Positions 1 through 12,350 of a DNA stretch of 64,000 nt are shown piece after piece (positions within the stretch are counted from its first letter, which is position 1; each line of letters begins with the position of its first letter). The stretch is from NCBI GenBank assembly GCA_012845835.1, contig JABAKD010000017.1:8608942-8672941 (forward strand). Direction: 5' to 3'. The stretch is from Undaria pinnatifida (taxonomy: Eukaryota; Sar; Phaeophyceae; Laminariales; Alariaceae). The position numbers and the translations under genes are program-made. Under the pieces are notes generated by a model, which was not told where the DNA came from, made no database searches, and worked only from the letters and a program-made list of their open reading frames with translations.

Positions 1-268
1 TGTAATTCATCTCCCCTTCGCCCCCTGCAACCCCCCCCCCCCCCCCCCCCCCTCAACGCCCCCTCCTTCCTCACCACCCGCACCATCGTCTGGACCTAGC
101 ACCACGCGTAATTCAAACCCCTACATCTCGCCTAAAAATATCGTTTCAAAAGATCCTCTCGCCCCCCCCTACCCCCACCCCCTCGAACGCGCCGCTCTAT
201 CCTCAGTGGTTGCACGACTCCCAGGATAGGATTTTCAATTTCCACGCACAGATTGAGCTGCTCCGCTC

Positions 269-305
<37 letters not shown>

Positions 306-656
306 CTCCCTCTTGATCAAACCCAGGCCCCCACGTCCTTCAAACTCCGCCCTCCCCTCGCCGGTTATTTGACTTACAGGATTCACTTGATAAACTGATG
401 CATTTCCTTCCACAGCTCTCAGATTTTGTCGCCCTCAAAAACGAGTTTTATAGTTTCCGCGCACAGACTGACTAACATCACCCTGTTGACCCTGATAGCT
501 ACACTGTAGTTGCAAGGGGAGTCGCCGACCTATATCCTTTATGAGGACACAACCCGTAATACGCGCGATCGGAGTTTCACACAGCTTGCAAAGACGATTT
601 TCGACAAAATCCTCGATCTCACAGCTGGAGTGCAATATCATTTTAATAATAATAAT
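1..656 (-). repeat. Family A retroposon-like repeat, copy 1, cut by window edge
   Basis: This is the reverse orientation of the recurring repeat whose fixed end reads TACACTCCAGCTGTGAGATC; here that end closes the copy near 640-620 and the copy runs off the left edge. Two long C runs (31-52 and 271-304) sit where other copies carry G runs. Recurrent internal words such as GCGCGGAAACTATAAA and CGCATAGATGTAGGGG are seen in complement. It is non-coding; the short reading frames here only translate homopolymers. Confidence 0.85.
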
Positions 657-2603
657 ACGTAGTCGTTTCAAATCGGTTTCATCACGTATGAGAATGGGTA
701 TAAAACGAAAACACCTTTCATGCTGAAGTACGAGTATGAGACTTTTAGTTGTCTAGAAACATCTAGGAAAACATGGAGTGTTTCCTCAAAAACATGATCT
801 CTGACAAGGCAGCACTGCAGCAGCAGCTGTAGTGCTGCTGCTAACAATGTACCTCTACAGAGTAGCAGTAGTAGTAGTCCCCGTGCGTCGCATCTAGCGG
901 AGACCGGCACTACTCTGCATAGCGTGACACCCTTACTCTACTCTTGCTCGTTGTTCCCTGTATAAGCCAGTGGTTTCGCAGGCACTAAAGCGGCGGGAAA
1001 CCCGTGCAATACTCAAACCGGCCCACCGCCTCGAATTGAGACATTATTGTACTGCTGCTGTACGGCATCGTGTGCTGCGGCAACTGGAAGCAAGAGACAT
1101 AGTCTAGATATTTGAACAGACTACGAACCACTGACGAGCGAAGCAGCAATAATGCCATATTTCTACTACTGCCAAGGTATGTACAACAACTCTCACCAAT
1201 AATAGCATCGGTTACAGTAATAGTAGCAGCAGCAGAGTTATCCAATAATACTCGGGAAGAAGTGAGTGCGGGAGGATTTGTTGTTGCCGCTTTCGTTGTA
1301 CGACACAGCAGTATGCACAAAACAGGCAGGGCAGGAGGCACAGACAGGAATGATACAACTACCAGTAGTATTCTACGCGAACTATAACACACGACTAAAG
1401 TTCTACGGACTGGTATTTGACATGCTGGTTACTACGTACGGACCACCGCTTTTGTACCAGATCGACAGTAGCAGAAAGTGGTAGTCCTGGTCCGCACGAG
1501 TTATATCTGGTAATATTTAACTATTTTTGAGTGTGGTCGATGTGGTATAACTAATTATTTTCGAGTCAGAGGGAGGCGATATGCGACAAGAAAGGAGTCT
1601 GAGCTTTCGCTCATTGCGTCTGCCAAGCAGGGTCGCAAGGCGCAGGGAAACGCCATCCCGCCCTCCCCCCTCGCCCCTTTTACCTTCTTCCCACATAATA
1701 TTATTAAAAATGAAAATACACTCCAGCCACATAATATATACCAGGTACAGTATATCCGCTTTCGATCAAACACAAACACCCGAACTCGTACTGCAGTGAT
1801 TCCGCACAGGTTTATCCCCCCGACATCCCACAACTCGTGAACGTGGATCCACTTGTTCATATGACATATAGACTAGAATACCAGCACTGATATTACGGGG
1901 GGAGAAGTTATGATCTACCACACACAGGTGTAGGTATAATTGTTGTGTAAGCTTGAGGTTTTCTTACTAATAGTATGATAGTATTAACAGGAACGAAAAT
2001 GTTCGCAGGGCACGTCTGTCTTCAAAAGGAACAAAATTGCTGTTGAGCTACAAGTAACCTAGGATGTTCGTGTTTTTTTTATACGAGAACCAATGTCACC
2101 GCCGATCGCTCAGGGGGCGCATGTACACCACACCTGTTCGTGCTGGTTTGTGTTATTGATGATGATAATAAATATTTCTTGGAAAATTGTGGAGAAAAAA
2201 AGTGTCGTTGTGTGCAGGCGCCAGAAGACCTAACAACGTGGCCGCCCGGATCTTGGACCTACCCAGGGTAGTTTTTATGCTCTCTCATTAGCCGAGGGCT
2301 ATGTGTCCGCAGATCGGAATAACAAATGAATTTCCAACAGCGGCGCAGCCGTGTAGTGAAAAATCAGTGGAGAAGAAAGGTGTTGGACAAGCCACGATTG
2401 CACGAGGGCTCTGTAGCCTTGCTGCTACAGCGAGCGGTGTGCCATCGAGCTATCGGTGTCTCGAATCCTTTGCTGGCTTGTTGTTGTCGTTCGTTGCTGG
2501 GTGGTGGTGCTTGATTTCGCCACATACATACATGTAGTGTCATGCTGTATGCATACCTTTAGTACGAGAATAATAAAATTTCATTCCATACGCACCTGTC
2601 CAG
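657..2603. other. Stretch without a supported gene
   Basis: I see short trinucleotide runs (AGC, TAG, TAA types) between about 820 and 1,230 and a few TAGTCTA words. One protein-like stretch on the + strand ends at 1,484 (…PVVFYANYNTRLKFYG…), but I do not recognise it and it is too short to call. There is no splice-supported exon, RNA gene or element boundary. Confidence 0.5.
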
Positions 2604-2905
2604 GTTGTTGTTGTTCTCACATTAACTCGCACAATCAAGTCCGTGGTCACAGGACAGGCTCCAGTCACCCTGGAGCTGAGGAATACCCCAGGGAAAAACA
2701 CACACACAACCCGAGGTGGTACACGCATATATCACAGCTGACGCAATCCATGCCTCCACCAGAAACATATTAAAGTGAAATCGGGAGTCAGCCTCCGATA
2801 TATATGCCAGGTCCATACTCGTGCATGCCTTTCACTACTCGCGCCTGGAAAAACCGATTATACCGCTTGCCACTACCACGTATATTGCAGGTATCATGTA
2901 CAGAT
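2604..2905 (-). mobile_element. LINE 3-prime tail copy (CAA-tailed family)
   Basis: This is the reverse complement of the roughly 330-bp tail that follows the pyrimidine tract of the LINE at 38.7-41.0 kb. It begins with a GTT run, the complement of the (CAA)n tail, and includes the shared segment containing GGTCACAGGACAGGCTCCAG. No coding part is attached, as expected of a strongly 5-prime-truncated LINE copy. Confidence 0.7.
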
Positions 2906-2992
2906 CCAACCAGCGAATGAAGCAGCCAAGCCACCAAACTACGTTTGTGATTCTTCAAGATGCGCATAGTCTATAATCTAGACTAGACTAGT

Positions 2993-3300
2993 ATAAAAAT
3001 TAAAATACACTCCAGCTTGCTCCAGCAGCTGTGAGATTGAGGATTTTGTCGAAACTCATCTTTGCAAGCTGTGTGTGATACCCCGATCGCGCGTATTACG
3101 GGTTGTGTGTCCTCATTAGACTAAGAATAGACTGGAGGTCGGCGACTTCCCTTGCAACTACAGTCAGTGTAGCTATCAGGGTCATCAGGGTGATGTTAGT
3201 CAGTCTGTGCGCGGAAACTATAGAACCCGTTTTTGAGGGGGACAAAATCTGACAGCTGCTGTGGAAGGAAATGCATCAGTTTATCAAGCGAATCCTAACA
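2993..3300 (+). repeat. Family A copy, first ~300 bp
   Basis: It starts with the A/T-rich leader and ACACTCCAGC word and continues through TTTGTCGAAACTCATC, GATCGCGCGTATTACGGG and GGAAATGCATCAGTTTATCA. It stops just before the TIR element at 3,308. The G-rich half is missing. Confidence 0.8.
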
Positions 3301-3307
3301 TTGCTTA

Positions 3308-4112
3308 GGCCGTTTCTTATAGCATTGGATTCTCATCTTCGATTCCGCCAGAATCCGATTCGGCAAAATTCGGGCGGAGAAGAAAGCCCGACCTTTCTTA
3401 TAGCGAACGGATTTTGTCAGACGGATTTCAGCAGGACTGTCAATTTTTTTTGAAAACAGCGCGCGCAAAACCCAACACCACACAGCAGCAGCAGCAGCAG
3501 CACACAGCAGACCGATACAGACATACAGACGCAGCGCAGAGGCAGCAGACCACACGCAGCAGACCACACAGACGTTGCAAACATGCCGGACCAAGAGGCA
3601 CCAGAGTCGCTGTTGCTAAGCTACAACAGCCTGGCGGAAGCAGCTATAGAGCATTTTGCAGAGTGCTGCTGCTGCAGATGGAAGGCAGCTAGCGTGGTGG
3701 CAAAGACAGCAGAAACGTCGACACCAGCTTTTTCTCTCGCTGTCGCGGCCATTTGATGGTGCACCACGCGTCCCGAGGGCAAGCCAAGTTCGTAGGCTAG
3801 CCCACGGGCGACGCCCAGCAGCCCTAACAGCGCCGGCACTGCAGCACGCATGTGGGGTAGCCCGATGTGTGTGTGTGTGTGTGCGCGCGCGCGGCGCAAC
3901 CAGAGAGTTTCAAATAATCCGAGACAGAAATCCGGGTTGGGCAGCGTCTCGGATTTTGGTCAGGAATCCGAGTGGCCGCAACTCGAAAAGCTGAAATCGG
4001 ATTTTTCCGAGTTGGATTGTGCCAAAATCCGTGTCTATAAGAAGGCGGAAATGGGCCCGAATCGGATTCTGGCGGAATCGAAGATGAGAATCCAATGCTA
4101 TAAGAAACGGCC
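3308..4112. mobile_element. PIF/Harbinger-like TIR element 1, 805 bp
   Basis: The ends are inverted repeats that match perfectly over 56 bp (3,308-3,363 and 4,057-4,112), starting GGCCGTTTCTTATAGC. They are flanked by a direct TTA at 3,305-3,307 and 4,113-4,115. A 3-bp TTA/TAA duplication is the known signature of PIF/Harbinger. Inner sequence near both ends is rich in variants of AATCCGATTCGG, like subterminal transposase-binding repeats. The middle holds a CAG run, a short open frame and a GT/GC microsatellite near 3,867-3,891, but no recognisable transposase, so it is probably non-autonomous. The element at 45,664 shares the terminal bases. Confidence 0.8.
3583..3756 (+). CDS. Small open frame (57 aa) inside the TIR element
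   Basis: The ATG at 3,583 opens a 57-residue frame beginning MPDQEAPESLLLSYN, with a Cys run (ECCCCRW) near residue 28. It lies in the middle of the PIF/Harbinger-like element and is in ordinary, non-repetitive codon context. Harbinger relatives normally encode a nuclease and a Myb-like protein, and neither is recognisable here. It could be the first exon of a lost element protein or a chance frame; I assign no function. Confidence 0.25.
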   Translation: MPDQEAPESLLLSYNSLAEAAIEHFAECCCCRWKAASVVAKTAETSTPAFSLAVAAI

Positions 4113-4129
4113 TTAATAATTATTACTGT

Positions 4130-4300
4130 AATATCTACCCTCCATGCGGGTTTTGTAGTATCAGCGCACAGAATGATCATTATGGAAACTCGTCCTGTTG
4201 ACTCTGACAACATCGAGGGGAGTGACCGACCTATAAGTGAGTATAGTCTACTATATCTTTCATGAGGATCCAACATAAAACACGCGCGAACGATGTTCCG
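4130..4300 (-). repeat. Diverged family A fragment
   Basis: The complement contains degraded forms of the family A middle (GGGTTTTGTAGT, GCGCACAGAATGA, CTGTTGACTCTGA, ACACGCGCGA). It lies just beyond the right target duplication of the TIR element, so that element landed between pieces of family A sequence. Confidence 0.6.
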
Positions 4301-6779
4301 TAATTTTTTGTGCAGCTGCTGCTGTAGTCTAGTCTATACGAGTATTGTTATTATTAATAGTAGTGAAACATAGTCTAGATGTACCACGCAGCTTGCAAAG
4401 TTGAGTTTCAATCTGGTGGACTGCTGACGACATGGATGCTGCATGTGGGATGGTGTGGTGGGATCGATTTCTCTGTTCCGCTGGTTTGTGGAGGATTTCT
4501 TCAAGAAGATGCAACATGCACAAAGTCAACGAGCTACGACAGCGACATCCCTCAACCATACAAGATACGCGCTCACGAGTACACAGCAACCACGGCAACA
4601 GCACCACCAAATCATAGCACCAGCACGGCAGTGGCGTGGCCTCTACATCTACAACTACAGTCTCCACACTACACGCTTGATCATACCAGGTACATGGATA
4701 CCATATGGTCCAAGCAGCCTGTCGGACCGGTATAGTCTACTCTAGTGAGAGCGCCTATCAACAGCAGCGTGGGCGCAGGTACAGTTCGATGCGAGTGGAC
4801 GAGAGAAGAAAGGTCGAGTCTTCTGGCGATAAAAATGAAGGCAAAGTACAATAGTGGTATACAGCAGTGGTACAGTAGTGGGGAGGGCTTGCTTACTGAC
4901 CCTTGATTTGAGTCACGTTTAGTTAGGGAGGGAGTAGAGAAAGAAAGAGTGCGAAGCTCTAACAGGTGGGATGAGCAACCCCCTCCCACCGTGGGGTGAT
5001 CTATTTTTATTATCGCCGCCACGGCTCAGACGGTATCTGGCCTGCGGGCATGGACAGCAGGGAATCGTGGCGGTGATTCAACGGAGGTTCGCTTGCCAGC
5101 ACTATAGTCTAGTCTAGCAGCAACCAGCAGCATCATAGAAGTAGTGTGACAAACTTGTATATCAACACCAACCAGTCCAAAACACCGGTCGTGGCGCTCG
5201 TACGACAACTGCTGCTGTTAAACCAGAAATTTAAAACGGTTTGCCACGCACACTGAATCGAAACTAAAGCTCACCGAGCGATAGCAGTATTATTGCAGTA
5301 GGATACCGTAGTACTGCTTTAGACTAGTAGAGCAGCGAAGAACTGACGCAGCTTTCAGAGGTTGGCCTCGTTGTGCAATGGGCCAGGGTGGTGTACCAGG
5401 TGCTGAGTTGTATTGGGCTGGAGGTACTGTGTCGGCAGGAGGACCTTCTCGCTGTGCTGTGGTGCGTTGTACTCACACTGGGCAGTGTCGTGCTGGGCGG
5501 TTGAGAGGGAGGGGCAGGGGGGGTATCTATTCGCGGCGCGGAGCATCTTCCGTGGCTAGCAGAACGTCCGTCCATACTTTCGACATTTAAACTCACGGAC
5601 GCTGTTCGCATCTGTGCAACAGAACATTCCTAAAACATGATTTCGATAATTAGAACACCCCGGCGATCCACATGACACACCACCACAGGCCAAATTTTGC
5701 CACAGGGACCAGGTACACGTATGTAGACAAGGTGTTGTACCATATTGCACCCCCTGTTTATGTACACTACTACTAGTATGCCGAGATATACCTGTTACCA
5801 GGTCCCAACCCACCCATCAGAAGCCTACCCCCTAGTCTAGTCTATAGACAAAGCCAAAAATCATACTCGTACGAGTAGGGAGGGTGTGTGTATAAAATGC
5901 AATGTTTTGGGTAGGGGACCGGTGCATGGCTTATAGTCTATAGTCTACACCCTTCCCTCCCCAGAGGTGTCTCTCTACCTCCTTTGGAGGGTATCGTAGG
6001 GCATCGCGCACGAGGCAGGGGTGAGGTGTGTAAATCACAGCGTACACCGACCGCGGATATAGTCTATAGTCTATAGACTAGTCTATAGGCTGCAGCACCA
6101 AACGGTGATGACGTGTTATGTACCAGTCAATGTTTTGTACAAACGAACATCAACGCAGCAGCAGGTAGGATTTGTTATTTCGTTATTTTAGCCGTTTGCT
6201 TACTCTTATTTGCTCGACGTTTTCTCACCCACGTGCCTTTTCCCCATCCGGAGCCTGAGCACATGGTTGTTTTCGCGTGCAAACCATCACTGCTGCTGCT
6301 GTGACACATTATGACGTATATCTTGGTTGGTGTATAAATACGTACACACCAGTAACGCATTTTTCGGAAGACCCTTTTTCGCACATACATACATTCTCTT
6401 GACGAAGCGGATCCGTACCAACGTTTTTTCCGGTGACAAACTGCTTGGAATTACATTGCCAGGCGTAAACCCTAACCCTAACAATTATTTCCCCCGTGAC
6501 ACGCTATATCCCCTCCCTCCCACCGGAAAGGGCCGATTTTGCTCTTCTGCACAATAGATAAATGGACTGAACATCATCGCCGTACAAGCTCCCACAAAGA
6601 CCCAAATAAATGCGAGTTTAAGATGACACGTGTGCTCTTACCACATTCAGACATTCACAAAACGAAGAAGAAAGTACAGTCTAGTCTATACCTGCACTTT
6701 TGCGAGCATCGGATTCATTTGAGGAGGTATAGACTATATTCAGTCATCCCCAACGGAACTGAAAGAGCCTTACCCCCCC
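4301..6779. other. Gene-poor stretch dense in TAGTCTA words
   Basis: This region carries the densest run of TAGTCTA and its complement TAGACTA, including four overlapping words at about 6,060-6,090. A short telomere-like string (CCCTAACCCTAAC) lies at 6,468-6,482. Open frames overlap on both strands without clear coding character. I see no supported gene, splice pair or element end. Confidence 0.5.
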
Positions 6780-7039
6780 GCCACATGTACGTGCATATTC
6801 ATGGTGTGATGCCATACACCGCTCGTCATATAGCGCATCATAACCAACCGCGGACTGCCTACACCTTACTGCCTGAACTATGATTTTCGTAGACTATCCC
6901 CCCCCCCCCCCCCCCCCGCGCCCTGTACCACATGTAGGAGTATATGCATGGTGTGAGGCCATACACCGCTTGGCATAACCTATAACCAACCGCGGACTGC
7001 CTACACCTTACTACCTGAACTATGATTTACGTAGACTAT
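6780..7039 (+). repeat. Duplicated ~118-bp unit separated by a C run
   Basis: Unit 1 (6,780-6,897) and unit 2 (6,920-7,039) share ACATGTA, CATGGTGTGA, CCATACACCGCT, ACCAACCGCGGACTGCC and end in GTAGACTAT. A 20-base C run (6,898-6,917) lies between them. A weaker related piece follows near 7,390-7,440. The units do not keep a common open frame. Confidence 0.75.
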
Positions 7040-7707
7040 ACCGAACGAAGTAGTTATTTTGTCAACGAACAGCCGTTCGTCTGTCCGCCACGATGAGCAG
7101 GTGTTCGTTTCTGTACTTCGATATGTGGGCGAGATGTATGTGCGTATTCTGCGCATTATGTGTTTCCAGTCATCGTCATCAAGCACCCCTATCAATGTCT
7201 GCGCAGATGCTTCAATGCCTCATACTACAGAAATAGACAGCAACAAGCTCTCGGATCCGAAGCGCCTTATTTCCGTTTGTTTTGTATGGTGAAAGTTAAC
7301 CGCCCGCACGTCCGAGGGTCGTCTCTTTCTTCATGCACACAGCAGTGAGTACGTACATTGAAATCACATCGTCGTTGTTTCCATTGGGTAGGAGGTCATG
7401 CACCGGTCGGTATAATGTAACACCGGACTGTGCTTCGTATACGGTACACTATATAGGTTACGACAACGAACTACTACAGCAAACAAATACTACCAATGAC
7501 CAAATGTCCTAAAACAGCAACTGCAACAGACAAACCACCACCACAGCATCAACGACAACAATCAACAGCCAGCAGTAGTTGCATCTTCTTCGTACAACAT
7601 CAAAAACAGCAACGAGGAGGAAATTGGAAATTGGGCCCTCAACTTCGAATTGGTATAACCCGTGGCGGCAGCGGTCGGGTAGAATGAGCTTCTTCTACTT
7701 TCCGGGA
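7040..7707. other. Stretch without a supported gene
   Basis: A protein-like stretch near 7,165-7,220 contains HPYQCLRR, which resembles HPYKCLRN near 32,240 and may be a relic of the same unknown protein. Around 7,500-7,690 there is CAA/CAG-rich sequence with an open frame of 63 residues. Neither is strong enough to call a gene. Confidence 0.35.
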
Positions 7708-8023
7708 ATGAATGAGTGAATGGATGAATGAATGAATGAATGAATGAATGAATGAATGACTGAATGTATGAATGAATGGATGAATGAATGAATGAATGAA
7801 TGAATGAATGAATGAATGAATGAATGAATGAATGAACGAATGAATGAATGAATGAATGGATGAATGGATGAATGAATGAATGAATGAATGAATGAATGGA
7901 TGAATGAATGAATGAATGAATGAATGAATGGATGAATGAATGAATGAATGAATGAATGAATGAATGTATGGATGAATGAGTGAATTAATGAATGAATGAA
8001 TGAATGAGTGAATGAATGTATTG
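7708..8023 (+). repeat. (GAAT)n microsatellite with GGAT variants
   Basis: About 315 bp of GAAT tetranucleotide units is interrupted by GGAT, GTAT, GAGT and GACT variants. The complementary frame reads as HSFI repeats and is an artefact of the microsatellite. Confidence 0.97.
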
Positions 8024-8117
8024 TGGAGTGATCGACGTTGAAGGTCAACCTGCCGCATAGTTTTTATACCGTTGCCCTCGAAGGTGGGGGTAATCAACTT
8101 CTTGAATTATAACAAAG

Positions 8118-8352
8118 ACGCGCGCTACGATGATAGAGGCAACACTTTTTGGCTAGATTTTGCTTTTTTTTCTGAATGACGGGGCTTCTTAGCCCAAAAT
8201 CGTCGAATTTCAATATTGCTTTGCACAACGTTTATTATGTGGGGTTGCTCCGCGGGTGGCACTTTGATGTTCGTCCAAACGAGTTGTTGGGCTGGGGCAT
8301 ACAGCTCCCCACGTGGGAAGCCTGATAACAAAAATCGGTGCACCTCTAAGGT
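8118..8352 (+). mobile_element. Family B MITE, ~235 bp
   Basis: It begins GCGCGCTACGATGATAGAGG and carries the conserved words TGACGGGGCTTCTTAG and CAAAATCGTCG. It ends in GTGCACCTCTAAGGTA, which is the rough inverted complement of the start. The same layout recurs at 24.75 and 45.46 kb. It has no coding capacity. Confidence 0.65.
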
Positions 8353-10091
8353 ACATACCATGTGGCAAAACTTAGTTCAATCTCCCTGCCCACCCCATGT
8401 ATTGCACATCATGCCATTGGTATACACAGACGTGCGTCGCAAAACGATCGACGTGCGCACCCTTGCGGCGGGACAAGAGTCAAGACACGTGCTTACCGCT
8501 GCCTGATGGCAACATAATTGTTCCAGTAATATAATGCTACAAGTTGTATGCGCTGTATGCGCTGTATGAATGAGTCTACCCTCATATATGGCTCTTATAC
8601 TTGTTGCAGATAATGTTGCAGTTTGGGAGGCAACTTCCATTGAGGATGGTGGCGGAGAGGGGAGGCAAAGTAAGGAAGACACTGATTGGAATTGAATAGG
8701 AATACGTACGGAACATCGTCGGATTGCCGGTTGTGGTGCCGGTCGATGCATCCAATTAGTTGGGGGGATTTGGGTTCGAATCTCATGCGTTCTGATTTCA
8801 CGTACAGATCCGTGTCCTGCCATCGACGATATTCGCTAAAGAGAGGCGCATTCATTTCTTCTTCGGGTGGTCATTTATGGAGCTCCAAACGTTGCCTAAA
8901 CACCAAACGCGAGTCAATCTGAAAACTAAACTTGATTAACAATAAACCGAAGCCAACTTTTGGCATGCGCGGCATTGATAGGTAACGTGCGGCTTAAGGG
9001 GGGCCTGTATGATATGAACAAACCGTCGGAGCTCCGGTATCCCATGGTGTAGGTATAGTATAGAGAAGAAGTGTTAGACTGTAGCAAAGCATGAACTATA
9101 TGATTACGTTCCGACGACGTTAGGGTTAAGCGACCCCGTCATTTAGAAACGATTTGATCGAACACAGTGCTACCCGGTCCCTATATCGTATCAAACGCCT
9201 AAGGAAAGCAAACGCTACTAAGTATAGGGTCTACTCTACTCGCAGCTACTGTTGTTAAATGTTCAGCTTTTATTCGCCACCCGCGAACTACGCATGCAAG
9301 CCTTACAGCACCCATTGAAGAGGTATGGAGGGTGTGGCCGCGGTCTGGCGGGTTTCACGTTCGAGCGTAGAGGCAAGCGTGGGACAAGGTGGAGAAACGG
9401 CAACATATCGGTGGGGGATATTTAAGCGAGATTGAACGGGGTATTATAGTAATCTCCACCTGGCTACGGTCGAAAAAGGTCAATCAACTATAATACCCAA
9501 CCGACCTATCCCTCTCATGACACCCGGCCACGACGGGTGGGCGGGACCCTCCGTTTGGTCGACGTGGTCGATAGTGGGCCAAAGGAAGATCTTCTGAGTA
9601 CCTTCTCGAAAGTAATACATGACGCGAAATGTACAAAACGTGGGCCACCTTCAGACGGCAGCCTTTGGAACCATCGTTTTGAACATTCCAAACCAAAATA
9701 CGCCTAGCACCCAGAACGTGGGAAAATACCCGAGTTGTGTGGAATGTCACGTTCTAGAAGGAGTTCAGGACGTCCTATTATTGCCCAAATACTCCAGCTT
9801 TGTTGACGAATTGCAGGGGGTCCCGTCCACCCGTGTGGTAGGGGAATGGGGGCTGTAGCTTTGGCCTTGGGGGAATAAGGCTACGGCACCAGCGGGGGGT
9901 TGTTTTTTACGGTGTTTTTTCAGCGGCTCAACCCACGGCACTCGCGTGGTCTTTTTTTTATTGTTTTCGAGCATGGTCAAGACTTTCATCATATATAGGC
10001 GTTCACTACTATGCCCAAAGAACGGATTTCGTAGAAGCCTGTTTTCAAGTGAAGTAGAGAGTCATTATCGCTAGTGGCCTCAACTCGGTAG
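8353..10091. other. Stretch without a supported gene
   Basis: An unassigned 79-residue frame lies at 9,619-9,858 (+; …VGKYPSCVECHVLEG…), ending just past a C-rich turn. A B-box-like GGGTTCGAATC occurs near 8,768, but no cloverleaf can be drawn around it. Short family B words occur near 9,130-9,200. Nothing else is recognisable. Confidence 0.4.
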
Positions 10092-10391
10092 TCAAACTGA
10101 CTGCCCCCCCCCTCCCCCCCACCTCCATCCGTAGCGTTGGTAGCAGGTTAAAGTTGAGAGCGCGGGTAAGACCGTATATAAGATCTTCATATGAATGGAT
10201 AACGGGAATAAGGTGGATGGACGTCGGAGGGAGAAAGGAATGGAACTAAACTTGCTAAACTTGTCCATGAGCTTCGTTCTGATTTCCAACATTTTCCCGC
10301 ACGAGTGAGGTGAAGGAACGAGGTTGAACGTCGATGCGTGACACAAAAAAATAACAGAAAGAAGAAAACCAAGGGAAACCGCTTTGTCCAT
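10092..10391 (-). CDS. Hypothetical protein with a signal-peptide-like start
   Basis: From the inner Met at 10,391 the frame runs 99 residues. It opens MDKAVSLGFLLSVIFLCHA, a short charged start, a hydrophobic core and small residues before S-T-F, which is the shape of a signal peptide. The rest is basic and ends in a Gly run. The frame is open further upstream (to 10,514), so the start is a choice based on the hydrophobic segment. I find no family motif and no neighbouring exon. A chance frame of this length is quite possible in this window, so treat it as a candidate only. Confidence 0.2.
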   Translation of the reverse strand: MDKAVSLGFLLSVIFLCHASTFNLVPSPHSCGKMLEIRTKLMDKFSKFSSIPFSLRRPSTLFPLSIHMKILYTVLPALSTLTCYQRYGWRWGGGGGQSV

Positions 10392-10514
10392 TGTTCTGTA
10401 TGCGTTTTGTTCGTTCTGTCCCCTCGAGCAATGATACCGGGTCATAGTTGATATTGAGTGATCGGCGACAATACTTTTTCTAGTACTGCAGAATGTCAGA
10501 TCGCAAAGCCCCAT

Positions 10515-11815
10515 ACGTATGGCATGATTGTATCATTAAAAAAAATGTAAAATAACATGCGTTGCTTAAATAACATGCGGTGCTTTAGGCACCAACATGA
10601 TGTTGATGAGAAGGCAGAAGAAGTTGTTAAGTTGTCGACGTGATCTACGACGTTGAGCGTCACTGCTGTTGTATCAGCATTTTTCATGAATTGTACGTTG
10701 AACCTGTGGTTGAACCTTGGATTCATTCATATGTGAGCCAACCAGTGTTGCCAGTAGTACCATCCGGCGTCTTTTCGATTTCGATGATAGCGGCCCTACA
10801 ATAGCACCACGCCGGTACTTCTCCGCGAGGAAGAAAAGTGTTCCCGTTGGTTGCTGGTCGATGCCGTATTTTTGCCATGCTACTATTAATAATTGGTCCA
10901 GACTATCTATGCATGTTGAGTTGAACGAGCATATACTTTGCCTCTTTGTTACCCTCCATATATATGCAGGATGCGAGATTCAACGTCGTTGATCACTTTT
11001 ACAAACATCTGTCTGCAGAAAATACAACATGAAAGCCAAACAAAACCCACAAGAAAAAGGAAACCTATGTGCAACGTGTACATTCCCCACATTTATTATT
11101 ATTACTTTCTGAGAATATTGTTTACCACTTCGTAAATTATTGTAAAATATATACATGGTAGTTGGCATGATGAGTGATAGACGTTGAAGATCATGCTGTA
11201 CATTAATGGATGTCAAACGCAGTAAAAACATATTTATTGTAATACAACTACTATATATTTTTTATTGACTCTCCGGTATGATAGTATGATTGTTGCAGTT
11301 CACACTTTCTTCCAAACGGAAATAAACAAACTAGCTGGCACAATGCAACGAACACCATTACTATCACCAGTCACCTTCCCTCGATGCTATGCAGAATACA
11401 ATATCAGTATAGATAGGTAAAAAACGGAGAATAGTGTTTTGTCCGTCTTTGGCATCCGTTGATATTTTGCTTGCCCCGTGAAATGATTGTGGGTGATCAA
11501 CGCCGAACCTGGCACGCTGCACAATGTCAGTTTTTTGTTTCCTTTGATTTTTCTACTTTCTGGGGATGTTTCATTTGTGATCGACGTTGCAACTCATGAC
11601 ATGACACATGCTGCACGCTTTGTCTCCCTTGAACATTTTATAATTAACGCCTTCAAACCGTAGTATGTACATCTATTTGAAGACTTTCAGTTTCACCATA
11701 CACATCTATCGTCTCCCTCCAACAACATACAACCAATCAGTGTCTTGAAGCAGTGCTACAATCAATAATTATTGCGTAGTTAACGCCCCCCCCCTCGCCC
11801 CCAAACACACTTCGA
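10515..11815. other. AT-rich stretch without a supported gene
   Basis: Variants of GTGATCGACGTTGAA recur (about 11,180, 11,492, 11,578, with one more at 8,028), suggesting scraps of a low-copy repeat. Open frames are short. No splice-supported exon or element end was found. Confidence 0.45.
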
Positions 11816-12350
11816 GGTATAGTCTATAATAAGAATAAATATACACTTTAGCTGTGAGATCGAAGATTTCGTCGAAACTCATCTTTGCAAGCTGTGTGCG
11901 ATACTCCAATCACGCGTATCACCGGCTGTGTGTCCTCATTAAGGATATAGGTCGGCGACTCCTCTTGCAACTACAGTGTAGCTTTCCAGGGTCAACAGGG
12001 TGATGGTGTTAATTAATCTGTGCGCGGAAACTATAAAACCCGTTTTTGAGGGTGGCAAAATCTTGGAAGCAAATGTATCAGTTTATCAAGTATATCCTGT
12101 ATGTTGTACAGCCGGGGAGGGGAGGCTGATATTTTGTAAAGTAACTTAAAGGGTGGAAGCCGGGGGCGGGCAGGGGCGAGGGGGGGGGCGGGGGGGGGGA
12201 ACTCAATCTATCTGTGCAAGCAGCTGTAAACCCTCGAAGGGGACAACTCTGACGGTTGTGGGAGGAACGCATCATGATTCACTTTATCTTGTATATTATG
12301 CTGTAAATCGAGCAACCGGTGAGGAGAGGGAGTGGAGTGTTCGAAAGGAA
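11816..12350 (+). repeat. Family A copy
   Basis: The leader AATATACACTTTAGCTGTGAG matches the fixed end. The following words are those of other copies, up to a G run at 12,180-12,200 and GCAACCGGTGAGGAGAGGG. The right-hand module seen at 23.9 kb is absent. Confidence 0.8.

Noticed and set aside
7639-8097. 152-residue minus frame of HSFI repeats
   Set aside because: It is a direct translation of the GAAT microsatellite.
8649-8790. Possible tRNA or SINE: A-box-like TGGCGGAGAGG and B-box GGGTTCGAATC
   Set aside because: The spacing is too long for a tRNA, the T-stem pairs poorly and no acceptor stem can be formed.
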